Source of the DNA: an uncultured Latescibacterota bacterium
Lineage (GTDB): Bacteria > Latescibacterota > UBA2968
Direction: 5' to 3'
Length of the DNA: 64,000 nt
Assembly (NCBI GenBank): GCA_951812755.1
Contig: OX638329.1
Coordinates: 2,775,339 to 2,839,338 of the forward strand
The notes under the pieces were generated by a model. That model was given only the letters and a program-made list of their open reading frames with translations, was not told where the DNA came from and searched no databases. Made by a program: the position numbers and the translations under genes. Below are positions 8,857 to 18,074 of the stretch, piece by piece (positions within the stretch are counted from its first letter, which is position 1; every line of letters begins with the position of its first letter).

Positions 8857-10363
8857 TGAACTCACCTTTGTTGTAAATTATCACGCGATCCTCCGGTTGC
8901 ATATTCAGCGCGACCGAGAGGGAATCGGTTGTGTAGGCTGTTACACGCCCCCACGTTTGATCAATTGAAAATGGTGGTGTTTGTCCCCGTCCCTTGCTGT
9001 GAAACGAAAAGAAGCCGCCTTTTGCAATCGCCAGATCAAAACCCGTATTTGTTCTGTGAATGCGACAGGCAAAATCACCTGTCAACCAGACGTGGTTCAC
9101 CATTGCAATTTCCGCTTGCAACGGTTGGGGTGAGCGCATGGCGAGTGCATTTTTGAGTGCATAAGCAAATAGCGGTTTGCCGCTGAACGCTCCGGGGGGT
9201 GTCCACGCCGAGGGCACGTTGCAGACGAATAACGTGCCAGTGGTTGTCTGTGCATGGGGCATCAAATTGGCAATTGTATTTTCGCTCATTTGCGATGCAT
9301 CGCGCCAGAAAAAGCCTTCGCGTCCGATCACTACTCCGTAATACAGGATTAGAACGGCAAAGAGAGAGCAGAGAATTGGCTGTTTTTTATTGAGCCAAAT
9401 CGTAGAGATACCCAGACAAAAGAAGGCGGAGGGCAAATACAAATACCAGTTGTGCAAGTGCCCCAATGCCGGAGCGAGACTTGCGCCGAGGAGGAAGATC
9501 AAGGCAAATGGACGACCTTTGTACAAGATGCCGCGGCCTTGTTGAAAAATAAAGATCCCAGCACTTCCGACCACCAGTGCAATGCCCAACCACCAGATAT
9601 CACTCATCCCAAATTTTGCCACTGCTTTTACGCCATCGCGTGTCCAATCTATAATTGATACGTGGGGGGTCCCCCCCAATACGCTGCCCAGCACGAGCCA
9701 TCGGATGCCAAAATACGCCAGCAATACGATGCAGACAACAGCCAATCCGCGCCGCGCTGGCGCTGTTTTCCACGCTTTGCAATACGCGACCAGTGCCGCG
9801 AGTGCGATGGGCAGGGAAACGGCCATTTCTTTAGAGAAAAAAGCGAGTACACTACAAGCGGCAAGCCCCAATAGCGCGCCGGTAGAACCGCGTTGCATAT
9901 ATTTAAAAAATAAAATTAGTGCGCTTAGATAAAATAACGCACACAAGAGATCTGTGCGCCCGACAATCCAGAAAATGGAATCGGTGTGAATGGGGAGTAC
10001 AAAAAACAAAAGCGCGGCGCCCCAGGCTACTGCAGTGTCTATGGTGAGGCATCGCGCAAAGAAAAAAACGAGATATGCGCATCCCGCGTGAATCGCGATA
10101 TTGTGGATGTGATAAATAGCGGGTGCATAGCCGCCAATTAAATAGTCCAGATAAAACGATAAAACGACCGCCGGGCGATAATATCCACCTTGCCCGACCA
10201 GGCCCTCCCATCCCGTTGTCAAAGCGAAGACAACGCCTTTGGACGCCAGTTTGAGATGGCCCCAATCATCATCCAATAATGATATGCCCGAAGCGATCCA
10301 CGCCAGCATTGCAAAGGCCGCGGCAGCGCATAGTTTCAAAAATGTGAGACTTTTTGGTCCCAT
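8834..10363 (-). CDS. GT-C-type membrane glycosyltransferase (TMTC/PMT-like)
   Basis: A 509-residue polytopic membrane protein with about ten hydrophobic segments. The first periplasmic loop contains SLLDDDWGHL, matching the acidic motif that binds the lipid-phosphate sugar donor in GT-C enzymes. LPIHTDSIFWIVGRTDLLCA resembles the conserved TMTC/PMT-like segment. Such enzymes move a sugar from a polyprenyl-phosphate donor to a protein or glycan outside the membrane. It is the last gene of the minus-strand glycan cluster. The start is five bases after the antitoxin-like stop; its ribosome site is weak, suggesting coupling. The C-terminal six residues come from a heptamer repeat. Confidence 0.75.
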   Translation of the reverse strand: MGPKSLTFLKLCAAAAFAMLAWIASGISLLDDDWGHLKLASKGVVFALTTGWEGLVGQGGYYRPAVVLSFYLDYLIGGYAPAIYHIHNIAIHAGCAYLVFFFARCLTIDTAVAWGAALLFFVLPIHTDSIFWIVGRTDLLCALFYLSALILFFKYMQRGSTGALLGLAACSVLAFFSKEMAVSLPIALAALVAYCKAWKTAPARRGLAVVCIVLLAYFGIRWLVLGSVLGGTPHVSIIDWTRDGVKAVAKFGMSDIWWLGIALVVGSAGIFIFQQGRGILYKGRPFALIFLLGASLAPALGHLHNWYLYLPSAFFCLGISTIWLNKKQPILCSLFAVLILYYGVVIGREGFFWRDASQMSENTIANLMPHAQTTTGTLFVCNVPSAWTPPGAFSGKPLFAYALKNALAMRSPQPLQAEIAMVNHVWLTGDFACRIHRTNTGFDLAIAKGGFFSFHSKGRGQTPPFSIDQTWGRVTAYTTDSLSVALNMQPEDRVIIYNKGEFKELKIKN

Positions 10364-10368
10364 ACTTC

Positions 10369-10593
10369 TTAATTACTAACCTCTCCTCGTTTCACTGCTT
10401 GTTGTGCCTTTTTAACCATCTTTTCGAGTAGTGCATGAGATCGGGCTGAACCGACGATCGCGTCCCATTCCGCCTCATCCTCTGGTCTCAAAGTATTATC
10501 TACCACCACCTGAAGAGCAGCGGCAATATCATCTTGTTCTTCTTCGCTCAGACGCGAGGCCTTTTCAAAGACTTCTTTGAGTTTGTTTGTCAT
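10369..10593 (-). CDS. Small antitoxin-like protein (orphan)
   Basis: A 74-residue, highly charged helical protein with KASRLSEEEQDDIAAALQ. This pattern is common in small antitoxin-like proteins whose genes usually sit beside RelE/ParE or PIN toxins. An AGAGG site lies 6 bases before the ATG. No toxin gene is adjacent: upstream (12 bases away) is a methyltransferase and downstream a glycosyltransferase. It may be an orphan antitoxin left in the glycan operon. Function by sequence pattern only. Confidence 0.55.
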   Translation of the reverse strand: MTNKLKEVFEKASRLSEEEQDDIAAALQVVVDNTLRPEDEAEWDAIVGSARSHALLEKMVKKAQQAVKRGEVSN

Positions 10594-10605
10594 GGCAACC
10601 TCTTT

Positions 10606-11301
10606 TTACCCTGTGCTCTGTATATGGACGACCACATACCAATCGCGGCCAAAATCTCGAATTTCGTAGCATCCGGCAAAGCCACTTGCAATTAGTGCGT
10701 CTTCAACATCTCGTTTGCTGTATAACCATAGCGGACATCTTCGCAGTCGGTATCGGATATGCCGCTGCCACGCCAAAAAACCGCCCGATTTTGGAAAACT
10801 CGCGTAAAACTCGCTGGTTACTTCTGCGGCCAATTTCTTTAAAATCGGTACGGGGTCTTCAATATAATCAAAAAATCCCATCAAACACGCTGCGTCAAAT
10901 ACCCGGTCAAAACGAACAGACAAATAATCGCCCAGGACGAGATCTGCGGTCACATTGTGTGTGTCTATATTGTCCTGGGCGATTTTTAGCATTTCCTCTG
11001 CAATATCTACCCCTACGGCTTCTTTTCCTTGAAGTGCAAACGCAGCCGTGTACCGTCCCGGACCACACCCGATGTCTAAGACAGAATGAATTGCTGGTTT
11101 TTCCGTTTGCCGAAGCGTTTCCTCAAAACGTCGCACCATCACCTGCCGAAATGCGCGATCTACCCATCTGCCGAACGCGCTTCGATGTCCTGTATGCCCG
11201 TAGATCGCATCAAAATTTTTGGCATAAATATCAAAAAACTGCCCGACAGCCCGCGTCGATGAACTGCTGGCGCAGTCGTACCCTACTTTGCGCGATTTCA
11301 T
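10606..11301 (-). CDS. Class I SAM-dependent methyltransferase
   Basis: 231 residues with the AdoMet-binding motif I SVLDIGCGPGRYTAAFA around residue 80, then AVGVDIAEEML (acidic residue that binds the ribose) and the post-motif VFDAACLMGFFDYIED. It probably methylates a sugar or lipid intermediate of the surrounding glycan pathway. I chose the ATG at 11301 because it overlaps the stop of the upstream glycosyltransferase as ATGA; the longer frame to 11361 would sit inside that gene. Confidence 0.85.
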   Translation of the reverse strand: MKSRKVGYDCASSSSTRAVGQFFDIYAKNFDAIYGHTGHRSAFGRWVDRAFRQVMVRRFEETLRQTEKPAIHSVLDIGCGPGRYTAAFALQGKEAVGVDIAEEMLKIAQDNIDTHNVTADLVLGDYLSVRFDRVFDAACLMGFFDYIEDPVPILKKLAAEVTSEFYASFPKSGGFLAWQRHIRYRLRRCPLWLYSKRDVEDALIASGFAGCYEIRDFGRDWYVVVHIQSTG

Positions 11302-12446
11302 CTTTTGAGCCTTTGTCGATAAATGGTGTCCAATTTTTGCACCATAACGCGGTGGTCCCATCGCTCAATCGCGTGCTGGTATGCGCGTTCTCCATAAGTG
11401 TGACGCATCTGAGAATCTCCGATCAATTTTTCCAAATATTTCATCATCGCCCCACTATCGCCTTGTGGTACGACAAAACCCGAGTGCCCATGTGTTACAA
11501 TTTCGCGTATGCCTTCGACTTCGAATGATACCGTGGGTACCCGCGAGAGGGAAGCCTCTACGGCAACGCCGGACAAGCCCTCGCGCAAAGAGGATAGAAC
11601 ATGCACAGAGGCAATCGCATACGCAGGTGTAATATCCTGGAAAAATCCCGCGAAAATGACGCGGTCTTCAACTCCCAACTCGGCGCAAAGTCGCTCACAT
11701 GCTGCGCGCTCGGCCCCTTCCCCTACCAATAACAGTCTGGCTTCGGGGCATTGCAATCTGGCAAATGCCTCAATCGTATAATGCTGTGCTTTGGCGGATG
11801 AAAAACGGCCAATATTGACCAGTACGGGCGCGTCGTCAGGTATGCCTGTCTCTCGTCGAAATGCGGCTTTTTTTACGTTGTTCAGACGCTGTTCAAAGTC
11901 TGCAACATCAATGCCGCTATAAACGATCTGATGGGGAATGCTGCGACCGATATTTTCTCGATGGTAATGCCGAATTGCATCTCGACCAACGGCTATGATC
12001 AAATCGCAGGCCCATATCGTCATTTTTTCGAGCGCGATGTAGAACCGCCGTTTGATGCGGCTGACTGGATCGTTAAAAACCACACCGTGAAGCCCGTAGA
12101 TGATATGCTTGCAGCCGACTAATCGCGCGGCGAGGCGCCCGAGCAAACTCGCTTTGCTTTCATGAGTGTGAACCAGATCAAATCGCTCGCGGCGAATCAA
12201 TTGCATGAACCACAGTAGCGCGCGAAGATCGCGCCAGGGTCTGATTTCTCGATCTAAATATGGGCATATATGCACGGCTATCCCGTGTAGTTTTAACAGA
12301 TCGTCTCGCTCAATTTGCTGTCCAACGGCCAGGTGAATCTCGTAATCCTTTCGCATGCCCTTCATCGAAAGATACACATTTCGGTCTGCGCCACCACCGG
12401 GTGCAAGCCATGTCATGGTATGGAGTATTTTGGGACGTCGATTCAT
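11298..12446 (-). CDS. GT4-family glycosyltransferase
   Basis: 382-residue GT-B fold glycosyltransferase. The N-terminal domain starts PKILHTMTWLAPGGGADRN, including the glycine-rich loop near the acceptor site. The C-terminal donor domain contains LLLVGEGAERAACERL, DRVIFAGFFQDITPAYAIA and the family 4 EX7E-type segment SLREGLSGVAVEASLSRVP, with the two conserved Glu residues. It transfers a nucleotide-activated sugar during exopolysaccharide or glycolipid assembly at the cytoplasmic face of the membrane. Its stop overlaps the methyltransferase start (ATGA). Confidence 0.92.
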   Translation of the reverse strand: MNRRPKILHTMTWLAPGGGADRNVYLSMKGMRKDYEIHLAVGQQIERDDLLKLHGIAVHICPYLDREIRPWRDLRALLWFMQLIRRERFDLVHTHESKASLLGRLAARLVGCKHIIYGLHGVVFNDPVSRIKRRFYIALEKMTIWACDLIIAVGRDAIRHYHRENIGRSIPHQIVYSGIDVADFEQRLNNVKKAAFRRETGIPDDAPVLVNIGRFSSAKAQHYTIEAFARLQCPEARLLLVGEGAERAACERLCAELGVEDRVIFAGFFQDITPAYAIASVHVLSSLREGLSGVAVEASLSRVPTVSFEVEGIREIVTHGHSGFVVPQGDSGAMMKYLEKLIGDSQMRHTYGERAYQHAIERWDHRVMVQKLDTIYRQRLKR

Positions 12447-12516
12447 AACAAAAATTGGCGTTCACACCTCCCAATGGGCAATGCAAACGCCGTTTGTAAA
12501 AAAAGTAAAGCGGGCA

Positions 12517-13491
12517 TCACGATTCGTAGTATTCAATAATGCGCCGCAATGTGGTATCCAAACTAATTTTGGGGTTATAACCCGTTAATTTTTTGATCTT
12601 GGTCAAATCGGGAACGCGATAATTGAGGTCTTCGTAAGAACCCTTTGCAAATGCCTTCTCATAAGGCACAAATTCAATGGGTGAGTCGCTTTCCGTTAGT
12701 GTTTTAATTTTTTCCGCGAGGCCCTTGATGCAAATTTCATTGGTCTCGTGATTGCCGCCCAGATTGAAAATTTCGCCCGGCGTTTGGTCGTGTTCCATCA
12801 ATGCCGTCAATCCATCTAAAGCATCTTCTATATCGGTAAAACACCGCCGTTGCTCGCCGTCGTTATATACTGTAATGGGATGTCCCAACAATGCCTGCTT
12901 GATAAATCGGGGCACCACCATACCGTATTCTGGACTTTGCCGGGGACCAATTACATTGAAAAAACGCACCATGATTACGGGTAATTTTTTTTCTCTCCAA
13001 TAAGCCAACCCAAGCATTTCACCGACGGCTTTAGAGGTTGAATAATTCCATCTCGCAACGGTTGTTGGTCCCAACAAGCGGTCATCGTCTTCACTAAATG
13101 TCGCTTTGCCGTTTTTCTTTCCCGCAACCTCTGAGGTCGAAGCCAAAAGCACTCGTTTCTTTTTTTTGTTTGCCAATTCCAACAGGAGTTCGGTGCCTCG
13201 GATATTTGTGGTCAAAGACTGCAATGGGTGGTTGATGACGTAATTCACACCCACAGCCGCCGCGAGATGATAAATGACATCACTCCACTCGACTAAGGGC
13301 TTTAGCGTCTCAGGATCGAGCACTGTGCCCACTTTCATTTGAAACCGCGGATTCCCTTCAAGGTGCCGTACATTGTCCAGATCTCCAGTTGAAAGATCGT
13401 CTAAAACATAAACTTCGTGGTCTTGCTTCAAGAGCCGTTCGGCCAGATGTGAGCCAATAAAACCCGCACCGCCCGTAACCAAAAACCTCAT
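12517..13491 (-). CDS. NAD-dependent epimerase/dehydratase (extended SDR, GalE-like)
   Basis: 324-residue extended short-chain dehydrogenase acting on nucleotide sugars. The Rossmann motif TGGAGFIGSHLAE is at residues 6-18, the acidic NAD-ribose contact in VYVLDDLSTG, and the active site NYSTSKAVGEM gives the YxxxK catalytic pair with an upstream STSE serine/threonine. It resembles UDP-glucose 4-epimerase and UDP-glucuronate decarboxylase relatives; sequence alone does not decide which. It would supply an activated sugar to the neighbouring glycosyltransferases. About 180 bases upstream (13492-13670) show no gene. Confidence 0.88.
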   Translation of the reverse strand: MRFLVTGGAGFIGSHLAERLLKQDHEVYVLDDLSTGDLDNVRHLEGNPRFQMKVGTVLDPETLKPLVEWSDVIYHLAAAVGVNYVINHPLQSLTTNIRGTELLLELANKKKKRVLLASTSEVAGKKNGKATFSEDDDRLLGPTTVARWNYSTSKAVGEMLGLAYWREKKLPVIMVRFFNVIGPRQSPEYGMVVPRFIKQALLGHPITVYNDGEQRRCFTDIEDALDGLTALMEHDQTPGEIFNLGGNHETNEICIKGLAEKIKTLTESDSPIEFVPYEKAFAKGSYEDLNYRVPDLTKIKKLTGYNPKISLDTTLRRIIEYYES

Positions 13492-13670
13492 GTATTCATT
13501 CCTTTCCCATTGCCGAGCAGGGCATATCTTCCAACAAATACAATCCCCGCTCTTTTACAACACAGTACACAATACCCCGCCCAAAACACCTAAATATAAG
13601 GTCTCGAATGCTTAAAGGCAATCAGAAACCTAAAGAGAAACATGCCGTCCGTAGATAGGTGCCGATGACC

Positions 13671-14498
13671 TCATCTATCTTTTTTTATTTGCAATGTTAT
13701 TTCACGCAGCGGACAAAAAGAGAAATCGGTCAATAATCGCCGCAATCGAGGTTCTGTTGCTTTCAAATTGGCATAGTGTGTCAAACGCGCCTTCCAGTAA
13801 AATGCAATCCGCGGATGATCGGGATCGAGTTCCCACGGATGTAGATAAAAGACCACAGCCCGCCTTTGTCTGCCCACGGCCCTCATATTTGCGCGGCTCA
13901 CAAAATAGGGAAATAGCCTGAAATACGCGCCTCCAGTTACAGGCAATCGCATTTTTCCCACCTGGCGCACAGACATTGGAATTTCGCAAATTGATCCTGA
14001 GGCAGTTTTTACAGTATGCGGGGCCAAATCAAAATCGGGAATTCCATAGCGCCAGTTATGCACGGGAAAAATACTCGAATCGCACTGAAATCCGAGTTCT
14101 GCCAAGATATCCAAAGCCCATAATGATCGCGTTGTAATGGAGAAATAGGCCGCGCGATAGGCGGTTACGGGTTGCGCGGTTACATCGGAGATCGCAGCAG
14201 AAGCCCGCTGTGTTTCTTCTCGAAATCGCCTGGGCGTCATTTCATAGACCAGATCGTGAGACCATCCATGGCATCCCAATTCGTGACCTTCATCGGCTAT
14301 GCGGCGTATTAAGTCGGGATAATGCTGTGCCACAGGTCCCAGTATAAAGAATGTGCCGTGAACATCGTATTCTGCCATTATATCGAGCAAGCGATGGCAA
14401 CTTCTCTCAAGGCGCGGCTCGCTTTGCGCGGATATTTGATTGGAGATCGGTATGCCCTGATACCAATCTTCGACATCTACTGTGAAAGCGTGTCGCAT
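13671..14498 (-). CDS. Polysaccharide deacetylase, XrtA/DUF3473-like
   Basis: 275-residue NodB-fold deacetylase. FTVDVEDWYQ at the N-terminus holds the paired Asp residues (general base and metal ligand), and GHELGCHGWSH the two His metal ligands. The C-terminal part with FYLHPWELDPDHPRI is the DUF3473-type extension seen in deacetylases of exosortase (XrtA/PEP-CTERM) exopolysaccharide loci. It removes N-acetyl groups from a glycan. Its start overlaps the end of the next upstream gene by 22 bases. No exosortase or PEP-CTERM gene is visible in the window. Confidence 0.88.
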   Translation of the reverse strand: MRHAFTVDVEDWYQGIPISNQISAQSEPRLERSCHRLLDIMAEYDVHGTFFILGPVAQHYPDLIRRIADEGHELGCHGWSHDLVYEMTPRRFREETQRASAAISDVTAQPVTAYRAAYFSITTRSLWALDILAELGFQCDSSIFPVHNWRYGIPDFDLAPHTVKTASGSICEIPMSVRQVGKMRLPVTGGAYFRLFPYFVSRANMRAVGRQRRAVVFYLHPWELDPDHPRIAFYWKARLTHYANLKATEPRLRRLLTDFSFCPLREITLQIKKDR

Positions 14499-15571
14499 TG
14501 GTGTATGCTCCGCTGCAGAAGGGCCAGCAATTGTTCGCTGCTTTTTTCGAGGGCGTAATGTGCGATCACGCGGGTGCGGCCAGCAGCCCCCATGCGATTG
14601 CGCAGGATTTTATTTTCGATCAATGTGCCCAAAAATTCGATCCACTCGGCGTCTGTCTCAGTCAAAAATCCGGTTTTTCCATGGGTGACGATTTCGCGGT
14701 TGATTTCGACTGGACTCGCCACCACGGGCAATCCGCAGGCCATGTATTGCAGTAATTTATACCCTCCTTTGCCCCGCGTAAAAGGATCGTCGGGTAAGGG
14801 CATCAGGCCAATGTCAAATGTCTGTAAATGACCAACTTCGGTTTCCAGTGCCCAGTCCAGGCGCGCAATTTGCAGATTGGGTACATCAAAGTCTCCCGCA
14901 CCAATCAAGCGCAATTCCAAATTGGGATATCGCTGCGAGAGAACGGCCAGGGGGTCTCGAATCAAGTCCAGATACCGCGTTGTCCACTGGCTTCCAATCC
15001 ATCCCAACGCGATTTTCTCGTCCGCCGCTTTTTTTTTAGGAATATAACGCGCGGTATCGATAGGTCCCGTGATTTGTGAAACATAAGGACAATAACGGGC
15101 TGCAAATTCAGCGGTGTAGGCATTTTCTACGATAGCGCAGTGTGCTATTTGCAACATCGTGGGTACGCCCATTGCGCGCCGTCGGGTCCGCAACCGGTTG
15201 ATCCATCCTGCGTTGGGGTTTTCGAGTGTGAAAATAGCGTCGTCAAAATCGAAAAATATTTTGTGTCTGTATCGGCGCAACAGATGTGGTATGGGAAAGG
15301 AAAATAACACTTTTTGAATCAGTATGGCATCGTATAGCGGCGCTGTAAAAACACAAGCCCATCCCGTCCATAAGGCGCGGGAATAGGACAGAACATAGTA
15401 CAGAAGGCGTGAAAAAATACCTCTGGTATTGCGTTTGACCAGGTCATCGGGCGTCACGATTCTGACATCACAGGTGACGCCCGCCCGCCGCAACAGGGGC
15501 AAGTAACCAAAAACCCGCGTACGGCTGCTGGCAGCTAAGGGGCCATATTGCGCGACAAATAAAATTTTCAT
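14477..15571 (-). CDS. Glycosyltransferase, GT4-like
   Basis: 364 residues. The start ATG at 15571 overlaps the stop of the upstream oxidoreductase (ATGA) and opens with the typical GT-B strand MKILFVAQYGPLAASSRTRV. The C-terminal half has IALGWIGSQWTTRY and DIGLMPLPDDPFTRGKGGYK, where donor-site acidic and glycine residues of GT4-like enzymes fall, then YMACGLPVVASPVEINREIV. It acts in the cytoplasm on a lipid- or nucleotide-linked sugar. The longer open frame to 15709 lies within the neighbouring gene and is rejected. Confidence 0.88.
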   Translation of the reverse strand: MKILFVAQYGPLAASSRTRVFGYLPLLRRAGVTCDVRIVTPDDLVKRNTRGIFSRLLYYVLSYSRALWTGWACVFTAPLYDAILIQKVLFSFPIPHLLRRYRHKIFFDFDDAIFTLENPNAGWINRLRTRRRAMGVPTMLQIAHCAIVENAYTAEFAARYCPYVSQITGPIDTARYIPKKKAADEKIALGWIGSQWTTRYLDLIRDPLAVLSQRYPNLELRLIGAGDFDVPNLQIARLDWALETEVGHLQTFDIGLMPLPDDPFTRGKGGYKLLQYMACGLPVVASPVEINREIVTHGKTGFLTETDAEWIEFLGTLIENKILRNRMGAAGRTRVIAHYALEKSSEQLLALLQRSIHQCDTLSQ

Positions 15572-16620
15572 ATCCAGCCGTGTTGCGTTGTCACGGGCGA
15601 GCCAGAACGCTGGTTGAACCAGCCCGGTCCGCTTTCCAATGCGACTTCTCGACCAGTGATGGCAGATTGTTCGGCGGCGAATAGAATTTCCATAATGTGA
15701 CGCGCCCATTCGCCGTGGGTGGGCGGTTCAATGTCCAGGGCGATGGCTTCGGCAAAGGCTTTCCACTCGTTGTGCATGGTTGAGGGCGGCTCGTCGAAGG
15801 GGACGTTTTCCCACTGATTATTTTTTCCGATTTTGACGTATTTCCCTCCGTGTTCGGTAAAGCGCAATGTGCCATTTGCACAGATGACCTGACATTCGTA
15901 GTCGGGCGCACCATCTGCAAATCCAACGGCTATGGCAATGCCTGCGAGGCCGTTTTTATAGCGGATAAAGGCCGTGGCAGAGTCATCTGCGGCCTGGTAG
16001 TGCGCGCGGGTTCCAATAGCGGCTGAGACGGATATGGCCTGTGAGCCGATCATCCAGGTGAGCCGATCTACTACGTGTACGCCATTGGTCAGCCACATGC
16101 CTCCGCCGTGGTAGCGGCTGCGGTACTGCGGACGGCGACCGGCGTAGCTCCAGTTTTTGGACATGTAACACACGGCGGTGATGACGGGTCCCAGTGCGCC
16201 AGAGTCCAATATTTCTTTTGCTTTGATGCTGGTGCCGTAGTAGTGCTGCGTCAAGCCGACCATCAATTTGACCCCATTATTAGCTGCGGCTGCGACCATG
16301 TTGTCGCACTGTTCCAGGCTAATGGCCATGGGTTTTTCCACCAGGACGTGTTTGCCCGCATTGCAAGCATCAACGGTGAGGCGATGGTGGAGTTGGTGGC
16401 CCAGGGTGATGGCGACAGCGTCGATTTCGGGGTCTTTCAAGAGGTCGGTGTGGGAGGGATAGCTTTTGGGAATGTCGTATTTGCCCATGTATTCGCGGCG
16501 TTTTTCCTCAATGAGGTCGGCAACGGCGAGGACTTCGACGTTGTCCAGTGTTTCAATGGCGTCGCAGTGAGACCGGGCAATACCGCCCAGACCGATAATC
16601 CCAACTTTTAAGTTGTCCAT
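15568..16620 (-). CDS. Gfo/Idh/MocA family oxidoreductase
   Basis: 350-residue NAD(P)-dependent dehydrogenase. The N-terminal Rossmann motif is VGIIGLGGIARSH (residues 6-18), and the family motif HVLVEKPMAISLEQCD holds the conserved EKP lysine. The C-terminal domain includes GGGMWLTNGVHVVDRL with the catalytic-region His. AAGGAG lies 7 bases before the ATG. It pairs with the following dehydrogenase (15 bases apart), a common arrangement in sugar or inositol catabolism, and also overlaps the downstream glycosyltransferase, so it may act in nucleotide-sugar synthesis. Substrate unknown. Confidence 0.9.
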   Translation of the reverse strand: MDNLKVGIIGLGGIARSHCDAIETLDNVEVLAVADLIEEKRREYMGKYDIPKSYPSHTDLLKDPEIDAVAITLGHQLHHRLTVDACNAGKHVLVEKPMAISLEQCDNMVAAAANNGVKLMVGLTQHYYGTSIKAKEILDSGALGPVITAVCYMSKNWSYAGRRPQYRSRYHGGGMWLTNGVHVVDRLTWMIGSQAISVSAAIGTRAHYQAADDSATAFIRYKNGLAGIAIAVGFADGAPDYECQVICANGTLRFTEHGGKYVKIGKNNQWENVPFDEPPSTMHNEWKAFAEAIALDIEPPTHGEWARHIMEILFAAEQSAITGREVALESGPGWFNQRSGSPVTTQHGWI

Positions 16621-16635
16621 TGTGATGCTCCTTTT

Positions 16636-17631
16636 TTAGAACCACCGAATAACAGCACCGATAACGCTTTTGGCTTCACCGTTGAGGATGTCTCGATAGA
16701 GCTTCGGCGCATCTGAAGACGAGACCTCATGGGTGATGGTGTGGTGCCAGGGGAGAACGCCAGTGCCCATGTTTTTGATGACGGCGCGGCGACAGGGGGC
16801 TTCGCCATCGTTGCAGGGATAGTACATGGTAAGGCGTTTTCCATGGGGTGGTAAGAAGTTGTAAGAGATGGGGTGGCGACCGTAGTTGCCCTGAAGAATG
16901 AAGGTTCCATGGGTGCGGCAAAGGGCGATGGCCGGGTCAATGCAGGCGGGTATGCCCGTGCATTCGAAGACGACGTCGGCACCGTCGGGGGCAATGTCGC
17001 GGACAGCTTCAGCGTCCTGGATGAGGTGATCGGCGCCGAGTTTTTGCGCGATGTCGAGACGGTTGGCCTCCAGGTCTATGGCGATGACTTCACAACCCCG
17101 ATGGCTGCATGCAGCGACGACGCCCAGGCCGACGAGGCCACAGCCGTACACGACAACTCGGTCACCCATTCGAGGGTTGGCCATATCCACGCCGTTGAGG
17201 CCCACGGCGGGCATGACAAATGAGCTGGCGGCGGCTTCATCGACGCCTTCGGGCAGGTGGGCGACAAAGGCTCGTGGTCCCTGTGTGTCCAGGACTGCGG
17301 CAGAGGTGTGCGCGCCCTGACTGGCAGATACTTTCTGGCCGGATGTAGCAAGGGAGAATACGCGGTTCCAGCGGTAATAGACGCGGTCGCCAACGGCGAA
17401 GCCGGTCACGTCTTTGCCGACGTGTTCGACAGTGCCGACGGCCTGATAGCCCGTACACAGGGGATAGGGACCGTAGTCGAGCTTGCGGGTGATGGCGGCA
17501 AATTCAGTGCCGATGCTGACGCCGGAATACCGGGTTTGTACCGCGATTTGGTCGGGGCGTGGGTCGGGGAGGATGATGTCTTCGCAGGCAAAGGTGGGAC
17601 CCTCATGGGTGATGAGTGCTGTGGCTTGCAT
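16636..17631 (-). CDS. Medium-chain dehydrogenase/reductase (alcohol dehydrogenase-like)
   Basis: 331-residue MDR-family oxidoreductase. The start at 17631 has AGGAG 8 bases upstream; the upstream ATG seven codons earlier has none. The NAD(P)-binding motif VVYGCGLVGLGVVAACSHRG lies in the middle, followed by VIAIDLEANRLDIAQKLGAD, where the acidic residue favours NAD. The segment aligned to the catalytic zinc region reads PLCTGYQAVGTVEHVG rather than the usual GHE motif, so this may be a zinc-poor subfamily. It probably acts on a sugar or polyol together with the Gfo/Idh/MocA enzyme next to it. Confidence 0.82.
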   Translation of the reverse strand: MQATALITHEGPTFACEDIILPDPRPDQIAVQTRYSGVSIGTEFAAITRKLDYGPYPLCTGYQAVGTVEHVGKDVTGFAVGDRVYYRWNRVFSLATSGQKVSASQGAHTSAAVLDTQGPRAFVAHLPEGVDEAAASSFVMPAVGLNGVDMANPRMGDRVVVYGCGLVGLGVVAACSHRGCEVIAIDLEANRLDIAQKLGADHLIQDAEAVRDIAPDGADVVFECTGIPACIDPAIALCRTHGTFILQGNYGRHPISYNFLPPHGKRLTMYYPCNDGEAPCRRAVIKNMGTGVLPWHHTITHEVSSSDAPKLYRDILNGEAKSVIGAVIRWF

Positions 17632-17648
17632 ACTATGGCTCCTGTAGC

Positions 17649-18074
17649 TCAAATTTTGGGATGTTCTGCACGTATTTTCAGAAATTCCTCGGGCGTGGCA
17701 ATACTCATTCCAGATTGTGGGAAGTCCTGCGGATTGCGAGTAATCAAAATATGTGCCCCCACTCGAATAGCAGAATGAAACTGGATAGCATCCTCAAAAT
17801 CATCGCAGGCTGAGTCCAGGGCCTGATTGATAATTTTGGCATCGGGTGCCACCGAGTCGAATACATCCCGCAATAGTTTTAATGCATTTTCGGCCTTTGT
17901 TTTATTTTCCGCTTTCCGAACGATATAGTAAATATTGTTGAAGCTAATCGCTGAAATAAACGCCGTAATTTCTCCACGTTCGGCGAGTGTCCAGACCCGT
18001 GCTGAAGCCTGATAGTGGGGTTCGCGGTGTGTAAGCACATCGATCAAAACATTTGTATCGACCAGCGCGATCAT
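17649..18074 (-). CDS. PIN-domain ribonuclease toxin (VapC-like)
   Basis: 141 residues. The PIN metal centre is intact: Asp in ALVDTNVLIDVL (residue 6), Glu in the helix region, Asp in DDFEDAIQFHSA (around residue 91) and the closing LITRNPQDF. PIN toxins cleave RNA when freed from their antitoxin. Its start overlaps the antitoxin stop by four bases (ATGA at 18071-18074), so the two are one translationally coupled toxin-antitoxin unit. The closest subtype is the PIN_3 group. Confidence 0.88.
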   Translation of the reverse strand: MIALVDTNVLIDVLTHREPHYQASARVWTLAERGEITAFISAISFNNIYYIVRKAENKTKAENALKLLRDVFDSVAPDAKIINQALDSACDDFEDAIQFHSAIRVGAHILITRNPQDFPQSGMSIATPEEFLKIRAEHPKI

